From: Hymenobacter armeniacus
Lineage (GTDB): Bacteria > Bacteroidota > Bacteroidia > Cytophagales > Hymenobacteraceae
Length of the DNA: 64,000 bases
Direction: 5' to 3'
Assembly: GCF_014699055.1 (NCBI RefSeq)
Contig: NZ_JACXAC010000002.1
Span: forward strand, 248,001 to 312,000
Below, piece after piece: positions 34,380-44,800 of this stretch. The notes below the pieces were generated by a model, which made no database searches, was not told where the DNA came from, and saw only the letters and a program-made list of their open reading frames with translations. Both the position numbers and the translations under genes were made by a program. Every line of letters starts with the position of its first letter. Within the stretch, counting starts at the first letter, position 1.

Positions 34380-35333
34380 CTAGCGGGCCAGGTACTGGCG
34401 GCCCTGGGCCAGCAGGCCGGGCCGGTCGGAGAGGGCAATGAGGGCTTCCAGGGCGGCTTTTTTGTCGCGGGCCTGGGTGTAGTAGGCTTCGCAGATGCGG
34501 AAGCCGATGAAGTAGCCCAGGGCGCCGGGCTGCCCGGTGGCGGCGTCGGCGGTGGCCAGAAACCAGCGGGCTTCGGCGGGCTGCTCGGCGGCGCGGGCAA
34601 ACTGCTGGCGCACGGCGGCTTCGTGCTGGCGGCCGTAGGCCACGGCCTCGGCGGCGCCCAGGCGGCCGGTGAGGCGGTAGGCCACGTACTCGGCGGCCCC
34701 TTCCAGGAGGGCGAGGGCGAGGTTGGTGCGGGCCTGGCCGGGGCGCTGCTGGCCGTGAATGATTTCGTGCACGCACACCGTGCTGATGGCGCTGAGCGGC
34801 GACACCCCGCCGCGCAGGTCGGGCCGCAGCTCGGCCAGGGGCGGGGTGGGGGTGGCGCATTTCAGCTCGGCGCCCACGTAGAGCAGCCCGTTCAGGGGCG
34901 AGCCGCCCACCTCAAACTTGCCCACGGCGAAGTAGATGTCGGGAAACACCGCGCCGGGGTAGGCCTTTTTGAGCGCCCGCGCCGCCTGCCCAATGGCCGG
35001 CCGCTGGCTGGCAATGGCCTGGGTGGCGGGCCGGATGGCCGCGAGGTAGCGCCGGTGCGTGCGCAGGGCGCGCAGGAAATCGGGGGCCTTGGCGTTGGCG
35101 GCCTCGGCGTAGGCGCGCAGGCCGGGGGTGGCGGGGGCCAGGTAGTCGCGCTCGATGACGGCCAGGCTGTCGGCGGTGCTGCGGGCGGCGGCCAGGTGGT
35201 CGAAGGCGGTCCAGAAGTGGTCGACGTCGGCCCACACCACGCGCAGGCTGTCGGGGTTGGGCTGAGGGGGGCGGGTTTGGGCGAGGGCCGGGGCGCTGGC
35301 GGCCAGCAGGCCGGCGAGTAGAAGCCGTTTCAT
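34380..35333 (-). CDS. Secreted metalloprotease-like protein (HExxH, DUF2268-like)
   Basis: A 317-residue protein with signal peptide MKRLLLAGLLAASAPALA. The zinc-protease motif HEIIH (in VCVHEIIHGQQ) is followed about 25 residues later by LLEGAAEYVAYRLTG, where Glu could be the third ligand. This layout resembles gluzincin-type DUF2268 proteins (predicted Zn-dependent proteases). It should act in the periplasm or outside the cell. ATG 35333 begins the signal peptide. It diverges from the 35866 gene across the tandem-repeat array. Confidence 0.75.
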   Translation of the reverse strand: MKRLLLAGLLAASAPALAQTRPPQPNPDSLRVVWADVDHFWTAFDHLAAARSTADSLAVIERDYLAPATPGLRAYAEAANAKAPDFLRALRTHRRYLAAIRPATQAIASQRPAIGQAARALKKAYPGAVFPDIYFAVGKFEVGGSPLNGLLYVGAELKCATPTPPLAELRPDLRGGVSPLSAISTVCVHEIIHGQQRPGQARTNLALALLEGAAEYVAYRLTGRLGAAEAVAYGRQHEAAVRQQFARAAEQPAEARWFLATADAATGQPGALGYFIGFRICEAYYTQARDKKAALEALIALSDRPGLLAQGRQYLAR

Positions 35334-35478
35334 GGTGCCAAGAAACAAGAAGAAGGGCAAAAGAACCGCTGGCCGCGCGCCGCCCAGGCACCTCGCCCCG
35401 GCCCCGGCGGCGCGGGGAGCCACGGCGGCACGCTCCGCCAGTTACAAGCAGAACCCTTCCGACGCCAGCGGGCGGGCT

Positions 35479-35766
35479 GCGGCGGGAAGGTTTGTGCTGC
35501 GGCGGGAAGGTTTGTGGTCCCGAAGCAAGGTTTGTGGTCCGGACTCAAGGTTTGTGGTCCTGAACGAAGGTTTCTTGTCCCGAAGCGGTTGGCGGGCGTC
35601 TGGAGCGAAGGTTTGTGGTCCCGAAGCGGTTGGCGAGCATCCAGAAACGGTTGGCGGGCGTCCGGAAGCGGTTGGCGGGCATCCGGAAGCGGTTGGCGAG
35701 CATCCGGAAACGGTTGGCGAGGGGCCGGAAGCGGTTGGCGAGGGGCCGGAAGCGGTTGGCGCGTAT
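35479..35766. repeat. Tandem array of 14 units, 20-21 bp
   Basis: Units 1-5 are 20 bp and share AAGGTTTGTGGT or close forms. Unit 6 and units 8-14 share CCGGAAGCGGTTGGCGRGC-type sequence, mostly 21 bp; unit 7 returns to the first type. The two unit types share their CCGGAAGC-like left half. The array lies between the divergent protease gene and the 35866 gene. It is open in several frames because 21 is divisible by three, but no start or codon bias supports translation. Confidence 0.85.
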
Positions 35767-35827
35767 CGGGAAGGAAGGAGCGGCGGGTGGGGCGTAAATA
35801 CAGGCCCGGCAATACCGAAATATTTGC

Positions 35828-35835
35828 TACGTTTG
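35828..35835 (+). promoter_or_regulatory. Candidate -7 box of the 35866 gene
   Basis: TACGTTTG, matching TAnnTTTG, 31 bp before the ATG and directly after the tandem array. No -33 TTG is seen. Confidence 0.35.
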
Positions 35836-35865
35836 GAAATACTTCTACCCCTAACGCTCAGCGGT

Positions 35866-36573
35866 ATGGACAACAACAAGCTCGACGCCCAACTGCGGCG
35901 CGACACCGCCACCGCCGCCGGCCTGCAAGCCGACCAGGCCCTCTACCAACCCCTGGAAGACGACATGGCTCCCCTGCGGGACGAGCACGCCGCCAACCTG
36001 GCCAAAGCCCGCCTGCTGGAAGACGCCGTGATGGGCGACGACAGCGCCACCGCCACCCAGCAAAAGGCCAGCGCCAAAGCCCAGCTCCGGGCCCTGGCGC
36101 CCCGCCTGGCCGCCGCCCTGCAAGGCTACGCCGCCAGCAAGAGCAACACCGACGAGGACCTGGCCGGCCGCGTGCGCACCTCCCGCTCCGACCTGGCGGC
36201 GGCCGGCGATGCCACCTTCGCCACCCTGGTAACCGCGCTGCTGAAGGAGGCCCAGCCCCTGGCCGCCCAGCTGGCCAAGCGCGAGTTCACGGCCGACGAC
36301 CTGGCCGAAACCGCCCGGCAGCTGGCCCGCTTCGAGAAGAAGCAGGCCGGCCAGCGCACGGCCGTGGTGGCCGGCGCCACCGACCGCAAAACCCTCATCG
36401 CCCTGCTGCGGCGCAACGCCAACCTCATCAAGGAAATGCGCACGCAGCTCAAGGCCTACGAAAACTCGCCCACCAAGCACGAGGTGTGGCTGCGCTTCCA
36501 GGGCTACACCAAGCTCATCGTCCTCGGCGGGGGCGGCCCCCAAGACGACCCCGACGCAAAGAGGCCCGCCTAA
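35866..36573 (+). CDS. Helical protein of unknown function; parent of the repeated tails
   Basis: A 235-residue protein, mostly alpha-helical and charged: MDNNKLDAQLRRDTATAAGL, then four or five helical hairpins (ARLLEDAVMGDD; LRALAPRLAAALQGY; DDLAETARQLARFEKKQAG; LLRRNANLIKEMRTQLKAY). The end is a short conserved beta-like tail ENSPTKHEVWLRFQGYTKL, then IVLGGG. No signal or membrane segment. Three decayed copies of its last 70-120 bp plus terminator lie upstream at 29546, 30461 and 32495. I do not recognise the family. An in-frame extension upstream through the tandem array is not believed. ATG 35866 follows a -7 box. Confidence 0.7.
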   Translation: MDNNKLDAQLRRDTATAAGLQADQALYQPLEDDMAPLRDEHAANLAKARLLEDAVMGDDSATATQQKASAKAQLRALAPRLAAALQGYAASKSNTDEDLAGRVRTSRSDLAAAGDATFATLVTALLKEAQPLAAQLAKREFTADDLAETARQLARFEKKQAGQRTAVVAGATDRKTLIALLRRNANLIKEMRTQLKAYENSPTKHEVWLRFQGYTKLIVLGGGGPQDDPDAKRPA

Positions 36574-36587
36574 GCTGCGAGCGAAAC

Positions 36588-36622
36588 GAAAAGCCCCGCC
36601 AGTTGCTGGCGGGGCTTTTTTG
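36588..36622 (+). terminator. Terminator of the 35866 gene (copy D)
   Basis: AAAAGCCCCGCCAG / CTGGCGGGGCTTTTTT, a perfect stem. It is the reference form of the three repeated terminators. Confidence 0.88.
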
Positions 36623-36732
36623 GTGGCTTACGGTGTATACCTAGATGCCGATACTTTTTGTGCTTACTTGCATTAGCTCGACCTCAGGCTAACAGATGAG
36701 GAATGGTAATACTTAACACAACCCCATACAAT

Positions 36733-38706
36733 ATGGACCTGACTCAAGCCAAAGATATTGCCTCAATAGCAGCCCCTTTTGTCAAAGCAATAGTGGATGA
36801 ATTTATTACGCCAAATATTAAACGACTTGCGAAGAGAAAAGGTGTGTCTATCCAGATGACAGAGCATGCTTTTGAAAATCATTTTGAGCAATATTTAATT
36901 GATTCTTATGATAAATATTCAACACCTAATATTTTGGTGCTAGGTAATCAGAAACGCCAGCTAAAAGATATTTACGTGCCTTTAGAAGTTGTAAATAATG
37001 CTGATGATAAGGTAAGTAAGGAAGAGAAGCATATTATTGATTCTTTTGAAAAAGACTTTATTCCATTTCATAAAAAAGTGCTTATAATTGATACGGCTGG
37101 TATGGGGAAGTCAACCTTGTCCAAACGTTTGTTCTTAGCTGCTGTTGAGCAACAAATAGGCGTTCCATTATTGATTGAGCTGCGGCGATTAAAGAAAGAT
37201 TCAACCGTAATGGATGAGATTTTTCGTCAGTTATCAATGATTAACGAAAAGACGGACGAGGGTTTTGTTCTGGAGTTGATTAGCAAAGGAGGATTTGTTT
37301 TCATGCTTGACGGTTTTGATGAAATTGAGCATGAAGATAGAAGGGATGTTGTTGCTAATATTAGGGATTTTATAGATAAAGCACGTAAGAACTATTTCCT
37401 TTTGACATCTCGGCCTGAAGATGCTTTGACAGCATTTGGAGATTTTGTAAAGTTTAAAATTAGAGCCTTGCGTAAACCGGAGGCTTACTTGTTGCTGCAA
37501 AATTATGATTCACGCGGCGAGGTTTCAGCGTTATTGATAAAGAAACTGAAGGAAAAGGAAAACTCTAATATCGATGAGTTTTTAAAGAATCCATTACTAG
37601 TTTCTCTTCTGTTTGCAGCGTTTGAGCATAAACATACTATTCCATTAAAAAAACATTTATTCTATAGGCAAGTGTATGATGCTTTCTTTGAACGGCATGA
37701 TTTAACAAAAGGGGAATCTTACACTAGAAATAAATATTCCAAATTGGAAATTGATGACTTTCACAGAATATTAAGGTTTATTGGATATCGTTCTATGGGC
37801 CTCAATAAGGTGGAATTTAGCAAGGATGAACTTGTGGCTATCATCAAAGAAGCTAAAGATTTCTGCATAGACCTTAAATTTAGCCCTTCAGATTTTTTGA
37901 AAGATATTCTGACTAAAGTTCCGCTTTTTGTGCAAGATGGGCTATACATTAAGTGGGCGCATAAATCAATTCAAGAGTATTTTGCTGCCAGCTTCATTTT
38001 TACAGATTCGAAATCCAAGCAAGGAAAAATATTATCAGCCATTACTCGTGCTAAGGGATATAGGTATATGAATACCCTTGACATATACCATAGTATAGAC
38101 CCAAGTTCTTTTAGAAAATACGTAATTAATACATTTTTACAAGACTATTTGGCTGGTTTGGAAGATTTGAGGAAGATATGGCCAGATATAGACCCGGTTT
38201 CTGCTGCTGTATTACTAACCTCAAAGTATGTATTTATTAGGATTAATTCTGATAAGGTATTTTCTGAGATAAACTCTTGGAGAAAAAAACGAGGGGATGA
38301 TGATATCTACGGTAGTTTGTCTGTGTTTCATGAGAACGAAGAGAAATATGACTCTCTTAAAATTTTATCTGGTCACAGGTCTGATAATGTAATAATAAAC
38401 CTGCTCGCTTCTAAGAAACTTGGGTTTATAAGGCGTTATAAAATTGCTAAGAAACAAGGCGATTTGGGCCCTGAACCCACATCTGATTATAAGTTTCTAA
38501 ACCTCGAATGGGGTAAGTTTTATGTGCTTTGTGCTGAAACTTGTGATGATTATTTTAAGGAAATAGACATAAACCTGTTGATAAATAGCTTCTCGAGTAG
38601 AGGTTTATTCGTGGATGAAGTAAAAGCTAATGTAGCGTTGAAAGCTATTGCCAAGGAAATAAACGAAGAACAGTCGGATGACTTCTTGATGAGTGGTATA
38701 TTATGA
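36733..38706 (+). CDS. NACHT-domain NTPase (candidate anti-phage bNACHT/NLR)
   Basis: A 657-residue protein. An N-terminal helical region of about 100 residues starts MDLTQAKDIASIAAPFVKAI. The NACHT NTPase has Walker A TAGMGKST (about residues 121-127), Walker B FMLDGFDEI (about 190-198), sensor FLLTSRPED and the NLR-type helices FLKNPLLVSLLFAAF and WAHKSIQEYFAASFIF. A C-terminal region of about 220 residues has no repeats I recognise. The gene is strikingly AT-rich and uses AT-rich codons, unlike every neighbour, so it was probably acquired recently. Bacterial NACHT proteins are known phage-defence NLRs. No accessory gene is attached. An alternative start at 36703 adds ten residues. Confidence 0.88.
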   Translation: MDLTQAKDIASIAAPFVKAIVDEFITPNIKRLAKRKGVSIQMTEHAFENHFEQYLIDSYDKYSTPNILVLGNQKRQLKDIYVPLEVVNNADDKVSKEEKHIIDSFEKDFIPFHKKVLIIDTAGMGKSTLSKRLFLAAVEQQIGVPLLIELRRLKKDSTVMDEIFRQLSMINEKTDEGFVLELISKGGFVFMLDGFDEIEHEDRRDVVANIRDFIDKARKNYFLLTSRPEDALTAFGDFVKFKIRALRKPEAYLLLQNYDSRGEVSALLIKKLKEKENSNIDEFLKNPLLVSLLFAAFEHKHTIPLKKHLFYRQVYDAFFERHDLTKGESYTRNKYSKLEIDDFHRILRFIGYRSMGLNKVEFSKDELVAIIKEAKDFCIDLKFSPSDFLKDILTKVPLFVQDGLYIKWAHKSIQEYFAASFIFTDSKSKQGKILSAITRAKGYRYMNTLDIYHSIDPSSFRKYVINTFLQDYLAGLEDLRKIWPDIDPVSAAVLLTSKYVFIRINSDKVFSEINSWRKKRGDDDIYGSLSVFHENEEKYDSLKILSGHRSDNVIINLLASKKLGFIRRYKIAKKQGDLGPEPTSDYKFLNLEWGKFYVLCAETCDDYFKEIDINLLINSFSSRGLFVDEVKANVALKAIAKEINEEQSDDFLMSGIL

Positions 38707-38784
38707 GTTAATCAATATTTAAGGGTGGTTAATTTTTGGCTAAAATCATAGCCCAAAATATATTTCCTGAACTTTACAAGTGAC

Positions 38785-38826
38785 CACACAAAAAAGCCTC
38801 GCCAGACACTGGCGAGGCTTTTTGTT
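38785..38826. terminator. Bidirectional terminator behind the NACHT gene
   Basis: AAAAAAGCCTCGCCAG / CTGGCGAGGCTTTTT between the convergent NACHT and giant adhesin genes. The core is the same as at 32105-32161. Confidence 0.8.
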
Positions 38827-38842
38827 GCTCAGGCTACGGCAC

Positions 38843-41800
38843 CTACTCCTTCACCAGGCGTTTCACCACCGTGCCTTCCTGGGCGTGGATGCGGACGGTG
38901 TACACGCCCGTGGCCAGGCCGTTGAGGTCGATGGTTTCGGAGAGGAAACCCTGCTTGGGGCGCGTGCTGAGCTGGCGCACCGTCTGGCCCAGCACGTTCA
39001 CTACTTCTACCTGCACCGGGCCCTGCTCGCGCAGGCCGGCCAGCTCCAGGGTGGTGCGGCCGGTGGTGGGATTGGGGTAGAGGGCGGTGCGGGCTTCCAG
39101 CTTGCCGGTGGTCACGGCCAGCGGCGAGGCGGCCACGAAGTTGAGGTAGAAGCGCTGGCCGGTGTAGGTGGCCAGCATCGTGAAGGCGTAGGTGGGGCTG
39201 GCGGCCAGGTTCTGGCGGCGGTTCAGCACCCGGTCTTCGAGCCACACCTGGGTGCCGGCGGGCGCATCGGCGAGCGCCGTAAGGGTCAGCTCGTGGGCGC
39301 CGTCCTGGCTCACGCGCACCCCGAGCGGAATGACGGAGGCCGTGGCCAGGTCGGGCAGGCCGTTGATGGCGAAGCTCTCGGTGCCGGCCTGGCTCCAGAG
39401 GCTGGGGCGGCCGTTGCCGTTGAGCTGCACCTTGTAGGCATCGTGCCGGGCCGAGAAGCCGAGGGCCGCGCCGGGCTCGAAGTACACCACCGTTTCATCG
39501 GCGGTGGCGGTGGCCAGGTTGCGGGCTTCGAGGCGGAGGACTGGTTTTTGGGTGTTGGTTGTTAGTTGTTTGTTGTCAGTTGTCAGTTGCTGGCGGTTGA
39601 AGGTGGGGGAGAGGTAGCTGGTGGCGCGCACGGCGTTGGTGAGGCTCACGCTGGCCGTGGGGGCGGTGGCCCGCACGAAGAAGCCCTGCATGGCGGCCAG
39701 GTCCTTGGTGCCGCCGTTCTGGCCGAGGCCGTTCACGTAGGCTTTGTAGGTGCCCGTGTACTGGCCGCTGGGCTCGAACACGTAGAGGGCATCGGCCACG
39801 CCGCTGAGCATGCCGGTGGTGCTGCGGGCCACGTCCCAGTCCATGGGCGCGGGGTAGGGGTTGCCGAGCAGGTGCCAGCCCGAGTTGGCCAGGCTGCCGC
39901 GGCCCAGGACGTAGCTCACGTTGCCGGTTTGCAGCAGGCCCGAAATGTCCACCGTGGTGGTGGGCAGGGTTTGGGCAGTGTAGCCGCGCAGGGGCAGCAG
40001 GTCCTGGGTGGCGGTGGGCACCATCCAGCCGTCGTCGAAACCGGGTTTGGAGGCGGTGAGGCGGGTTTCGTCGTACTGGAAGAAGGTCGGGAACGGCGTG
40101 GCCGTGTTGCCGGCCGTGTTGTATGCCGGGTTCAGCTCAAGCACCGGCAGGTCGTCGGCAAACTCCTGCACGGTGGTGCTGATGCCGGCCGCGCTGCGCT
40201 TCATGGGCGAGGAGTAGTGGCGGTAGCCGGGTGCCCCGCTCAGGCCCGTGATGAAGCGCTCCATGGTCGAAACGCCCGTCACCACGCCGCCGCCCACGGG
40301 GTTCACCACCATGGCGGTGCCGCTGGCGTTGCTCGTGAGGGTGAGGTGGCCGTTGGAGGCCAGGTTGCCGGTGGTCAGGGTCAGCATATGGGTCAGGAAC
40401 CAGTTGTCGGTGGCCGTCACGCCGCTGCCGTTCTGAATGAACAGGTCGTAGAAGCGCGTGGGCGTGGCGCTGATGCCGCCGATGGTCTGCGGGCCGGTGC
40501 CGATGCAGTACCAGCCGAAGGCGCCGCAGTTCACCAGGCCGGTGTTCACGAAGTTGCCGAGCAGGTACACCGGGCCGTTGTAGGTCACGCCGGCGGGGTT
40601 GGCGCAATTCAGGCCGAAGAAGCGGAGTTGCTGGGTGCCGCCGCAGCTCTGGGCCACCGTGCCGTTGAAGTACACCGTGTAGGTGGCCGGGTTGAAGGGC
40701 CCGTTGCAGAGCCAGTTGCCGGCCACGTAGATGTCGCCGGCCAGCACGCAGCCCACCAGGTTGGCCCAGGTGATGTGGTGGAAGTAGCTGCGGGCCGTGG
40801 CGCCGGTGGTCGTGATGGTTTGCAGCGCCGCGCCGTTGAAGCTGACGCCGAAGCCCTGGCCGTGGAAGAGGCCGGTGTTGTTCCAGAAGCCGGCCACGGT
40901 GATGTCGCGCAGCAATTGCACGTCCACCGCGTTGGTGATGCCCACGTTGTAGAAGGCCGTCAGGACCGTGCCGCCGATGGTTTGCAGGGCCGTGCCGTCG
41001 AAAATCACCGTCTGGCTGTTGGCCAGGTAGCCGCCGTTGTTCACCCACAGCCCGCTCACGTAGATGCCGTCGAGCAGCGTCACACCGGCCGCGTTGGCAA
41101 AGGTGATATCGTGGAAGTGCGTGCGGCCCGAGGTGCAGGTGATGCTCTGGGCCACCGTGCCGTTGAAGCGGGTGCGGAAGCCGCAGCCGCAGTAGCCGCC
41201 CTGGTTCACGAAGTGGCGGGTCACGTCGATGTTCTGGCCCAGGCTCACGTTCACCGCGTTGTTGAAGGTCACGTCGTAGAAGGTGGTCAGGGCCGTGCCG
41301 GCGATGGTTTGCAGGTCAGTGCCGTTGAAGTACACCAGCAGGCTATTGGCCAGGAAACTGCCGTTGTTGGTCCAGTCGCCGAGCAGCGTGATGCCCAAAT
41401 CCTGCCGCACGCTGGCGCCCGTGGCAATGGTGAAGTGGTGGAACACCGTGGTCACCGAGCCGCCAATGAGCTGGAGCACATTGCCGCCAAACGTCACCAG
41501 CTTGCCATTGGCCAGAAAGCCGCCGTTGTTGGTCCAGCTGCCGGTCAGGAAGACGTTCGAGAGCAGCGTGACGCTGGTTGGGTTGTTGAAGCGCAGGTCG
41601 AAGAAGCGCGTATTCAGCCCCGCCGCGATGGTTTGGGCGGCCGAGCCGTTGAAGTACACCAGATAGCCATTGCCGAGGAACACGCCCGCGCCGGCCCAGT
41701 TGCCGAGCACCGTCACGGCCTGCAGCAAACTCACCGAAACCGGGTTGCTGATGGTGACGTGGTGGAACGTGGTAAGTACCGAACCGGCTATGGTTTGGGC

Positions 41801-44800
41801 CACGTTGCCGATGAAATTGACCAAGTAGCCGTTGGCCAGGAAGCCGCCGTTGTTCAGCCAGTTGCCCCATACGCTGATGTTCTGGTTGAGCGTGATGCCC
41901 GCCAGGTTGTTCCAGGTCACGTGCCAGAACTCGTACACCCCGCCGCCCGTGAGGCCTTGCGCCCCGCTGCCGCCGAAGGTGAAGGTGTAGCCCGTGTACA
42001 CGCCGCCCACCAGGTTGTAGCCGTAGAACGTGCCCAGGTTGGCGAAGCCACCCAGCAAGGTCACGTTCTGCAGCAGCCGCACGTAGGAGGTGCTCGCCAC
42101 ATTCCAGCCGTAGAAGCTGAGCGCCGCGTAGCCGCCCACCGTCTGCACCACGCCGGGGCCTTCGGTGCCGTTGAAGTACACCGTGTAGGTGCCTGGGTTG
42201 AAGCTGCCCGAGTACAGGTAGTAGTTGCCGGCGATGTAGATGTTGGTGGCCAAACTCACGCCCGCCGCGTTGTCGGCGTAGAAGTGGTAGAAGTAGGTCG
42301 TGGCGTTGGCGTTAATCACCTGCGCCGCCGTGCCGCCGAAGCGCACGAAGTAGCCCAGGGTGCTGCCGCCGCTCAGGTACCAGCCGTAGAACACGCCCGT
42401 GTTCACGAAGCCGCCCAGCACGTAGATATTCTGGTGCAGCGTCACCGAAATCAGGTTGTTGAAGGTGACGTTGTAGAAGTTCGTCACCTGCGTGCCGCCG
42501 ATAATCTGGGCCGCCGTGCCGGCGAAAATCACCGAGTACGTACCGCCCGAGAACAGGCCGTTGTTTATCCAGTCGCCGAGCACCGTGATGTTGCTCACCA
42601 GCGTTACGCCTACCGGATTGTTGACGGTGACGGTGTAATACGTGCTGCTGCCGGTGCCACCGATGGTCTGGGCCACCGTGCCGCCGAACACCACGCCGTA
42701 CGTCACGGCCGAGAAGGTGCCGTTCACCACGAAATTGTTCAGGAACACGGTGTTCAAGCCCAGGTTCACCACCGCGCCATTGTTCACGTAGGCGTTGTAG
42801 AAAGTCGTTACCGAAGTACCGCCAATCACCTGCGTCGTGCCCGTGCCGTTGAAGTACACGTTGTAAGCCGCGCCGCCCACGAAGGTGCCAAAGTTGTACC
42901 AGTTGGCGTACACGTTCAGCACGTTGTTCATCGTCAGGGTCGAGCCCGCGGTGATGTACACGTTGCCCACCTGCAGGGGGTTGGTGCCGTAGATGAACTG
43001 CGTAATCCCGCCCGTGAAGTACCAGCTGGAAGTGCTGCTGGCCAGCACCGTGCCGTTCACCGTCACGTTGCCGTACAGGTTGAAAATCCCGTTGTTGGTG
43101 AAGGTCGCGCCGTTGGCAATGGTCAGGTTTAACGCCAGTGCCGCCGTGCTGCCGGTGACAACCGGGTAGAAGCTGCCGCCGCTGGGAATCGTGACCGCGC
43201 TGGTGGCGGTGGGCACCTGCCCGCAGCTCCAGTTGCGGCCATCAAACCAGTCGGTGCTCACGCCGCCCGTCCAGGCGAAGGTGAGCGCGCCCACGGTCAG
43301 GTTGGCGCCGTTGTCGGCGCCCACGGCGGCCGGGCTGTCGGCCACCACGCGCACCCGGTAGCCGCTGCCAGCCGGGGTGCTAGCGGGGATGACGGCCGCA
43401 ATGGTGCCGCTGGCCGCGCTGCTGCTCAAGGAGCCGATAAGTACCGGCGAGCTGAACGAGCCGGCGGCGTTGGAAAGCTGCACCGTGAAGGTGTTGCCGC
43501 CGTTCACGCTGCCCGTCGTCACGGTGTACGGCACCGAAATGGGCGAGCCCGGGCAGAGCGAGCCGCTCACCGTGCCCGTGCTGAGGGCCAGCACCGGCGC
43601 GCCCACCACCACCTGCACCTGCCGCGTCACCGAGCAGCCATTGATGCTGGCCGTGAAGCTGTAGGTGCCCGCGTTGGCCGCGTTGGCGCTCGGGATGCTG
43701 GGGTTAGGCTGGGTGCTGCTGAAGCTGTTCGGGCCGGTCCAGGCAATGGTGGCGCCGGCCGGCACCCCGCTGCTGCTGAACTGAATCAGCGCGCCCGCGG
43801 CCACCGGCGAGTTGGAGCCGGCCACTACGTTGGTCAGGTTCGAGATGGTCAGGTTCGCGCCGTTGTCGGCGCTGGTCAGGGCCGGGCCGGTGCTCACCAG
43901 CCGGATGCGGTAGCCGGTGCCGTCCGAGGTGCTGGCTGGCAGCGTGAAGCCCAGGCTGCCGCTGCCGGTGCCGCTAAAGTTGATGGTGGTCAGCACCACC
44001 GGCGCCGCAAACGAGCCGCTGGCGTCCGACAGCTGCGCCGTGAGGCTGCCGCTGCTCAGGCCCGCGCCAGACACGGTGTAGTTCACCGCGTAATTATTGC
44101 CGGCGCAGAACTGCCCGGAGAAGGTGCCCAGCGCCAAAGTCGTGGTCACCGGCGGGTTCACCAGCACGCGCACGCTGGCCGAATCGGTGCAGCCGCCCTG
44201 CGTCACAAACACATAGTAGAAGCCCGACGAAGCCGTGGTCAGGTTATTAAACGTCGGGTTCTGCTGGTTGCTGATGAAACTGGTGCCGCCGCTGGTGTAG
44301 TTCACATACCACTGGTAAGTGGCCGCGCCGTTGGGGCCAGCATTCAGCTGCAAGGTGCCGCCCGAGGCGATGGGCGAGTTGCTGCTGGCCGTGGCCACCA
44401 GCGTAGTGGGCACCGTCAGGTTCGAGCCGTTGTCAGTGGTGCTGGTCACGCCCGGGTTCGAGCCAATGAGGCGAATGCGGTAGCCGCTGCCGGCCGGCGT
44501 GCCTTGCGGTATCGTGGCCGCAATTGAGCCGCTGCCCTGCCCGGTGAAGGCCGCCGAGCCAATGGCCACCGGCGCGGCAAACGAGCCGCTGGCATCCGAC
44601 AGTTGCGCCGTGATGGTATTGCCGCTGGCAAACACGTTGCCCGTCACCGAGAATCCAATGTTCAATCCTGTGCCGGGGCACAAACTGCCATTAAACTGCG
44701 AGATGGCCAGAATGGGCTGTGCCGACGGATTTACCACCACCGTGGTGGCCGTGCCGGGGCTCTGGCAGCCGTTCACCGTCACGTAAAGGGTGTAGGTGCC

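Noticed and set aside
35479..35766. CRISPR array
   Set aside because: Units are contiguous with no unique spacers between them, and no cas genes are present.
35332..35865. In-frame N-terminal extension of the 35866 gene through the tandem array
   Set aside because: The frame is open only because the repeat unit is 21 bp. Its start overlaps the divergent protease start, and a -7 box lies just before the ATG at 35866.
36640..38780. Integrase or direct repeats marking the NACHT gene as a classical genomic island
   Set aside because: No integrase, tRNA or clear flanking duplication was found. Only base composition indicates transfer.
39566..43132. 1188-codon plus-strand open frame inside the adhesin gene
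   Set aside because: Composition is Val/His/Gly/Ala-rich and repeats mirror the adhesin repeats on the opposite strand. It is an antisense shadow of a repetitive GC-rich gene.
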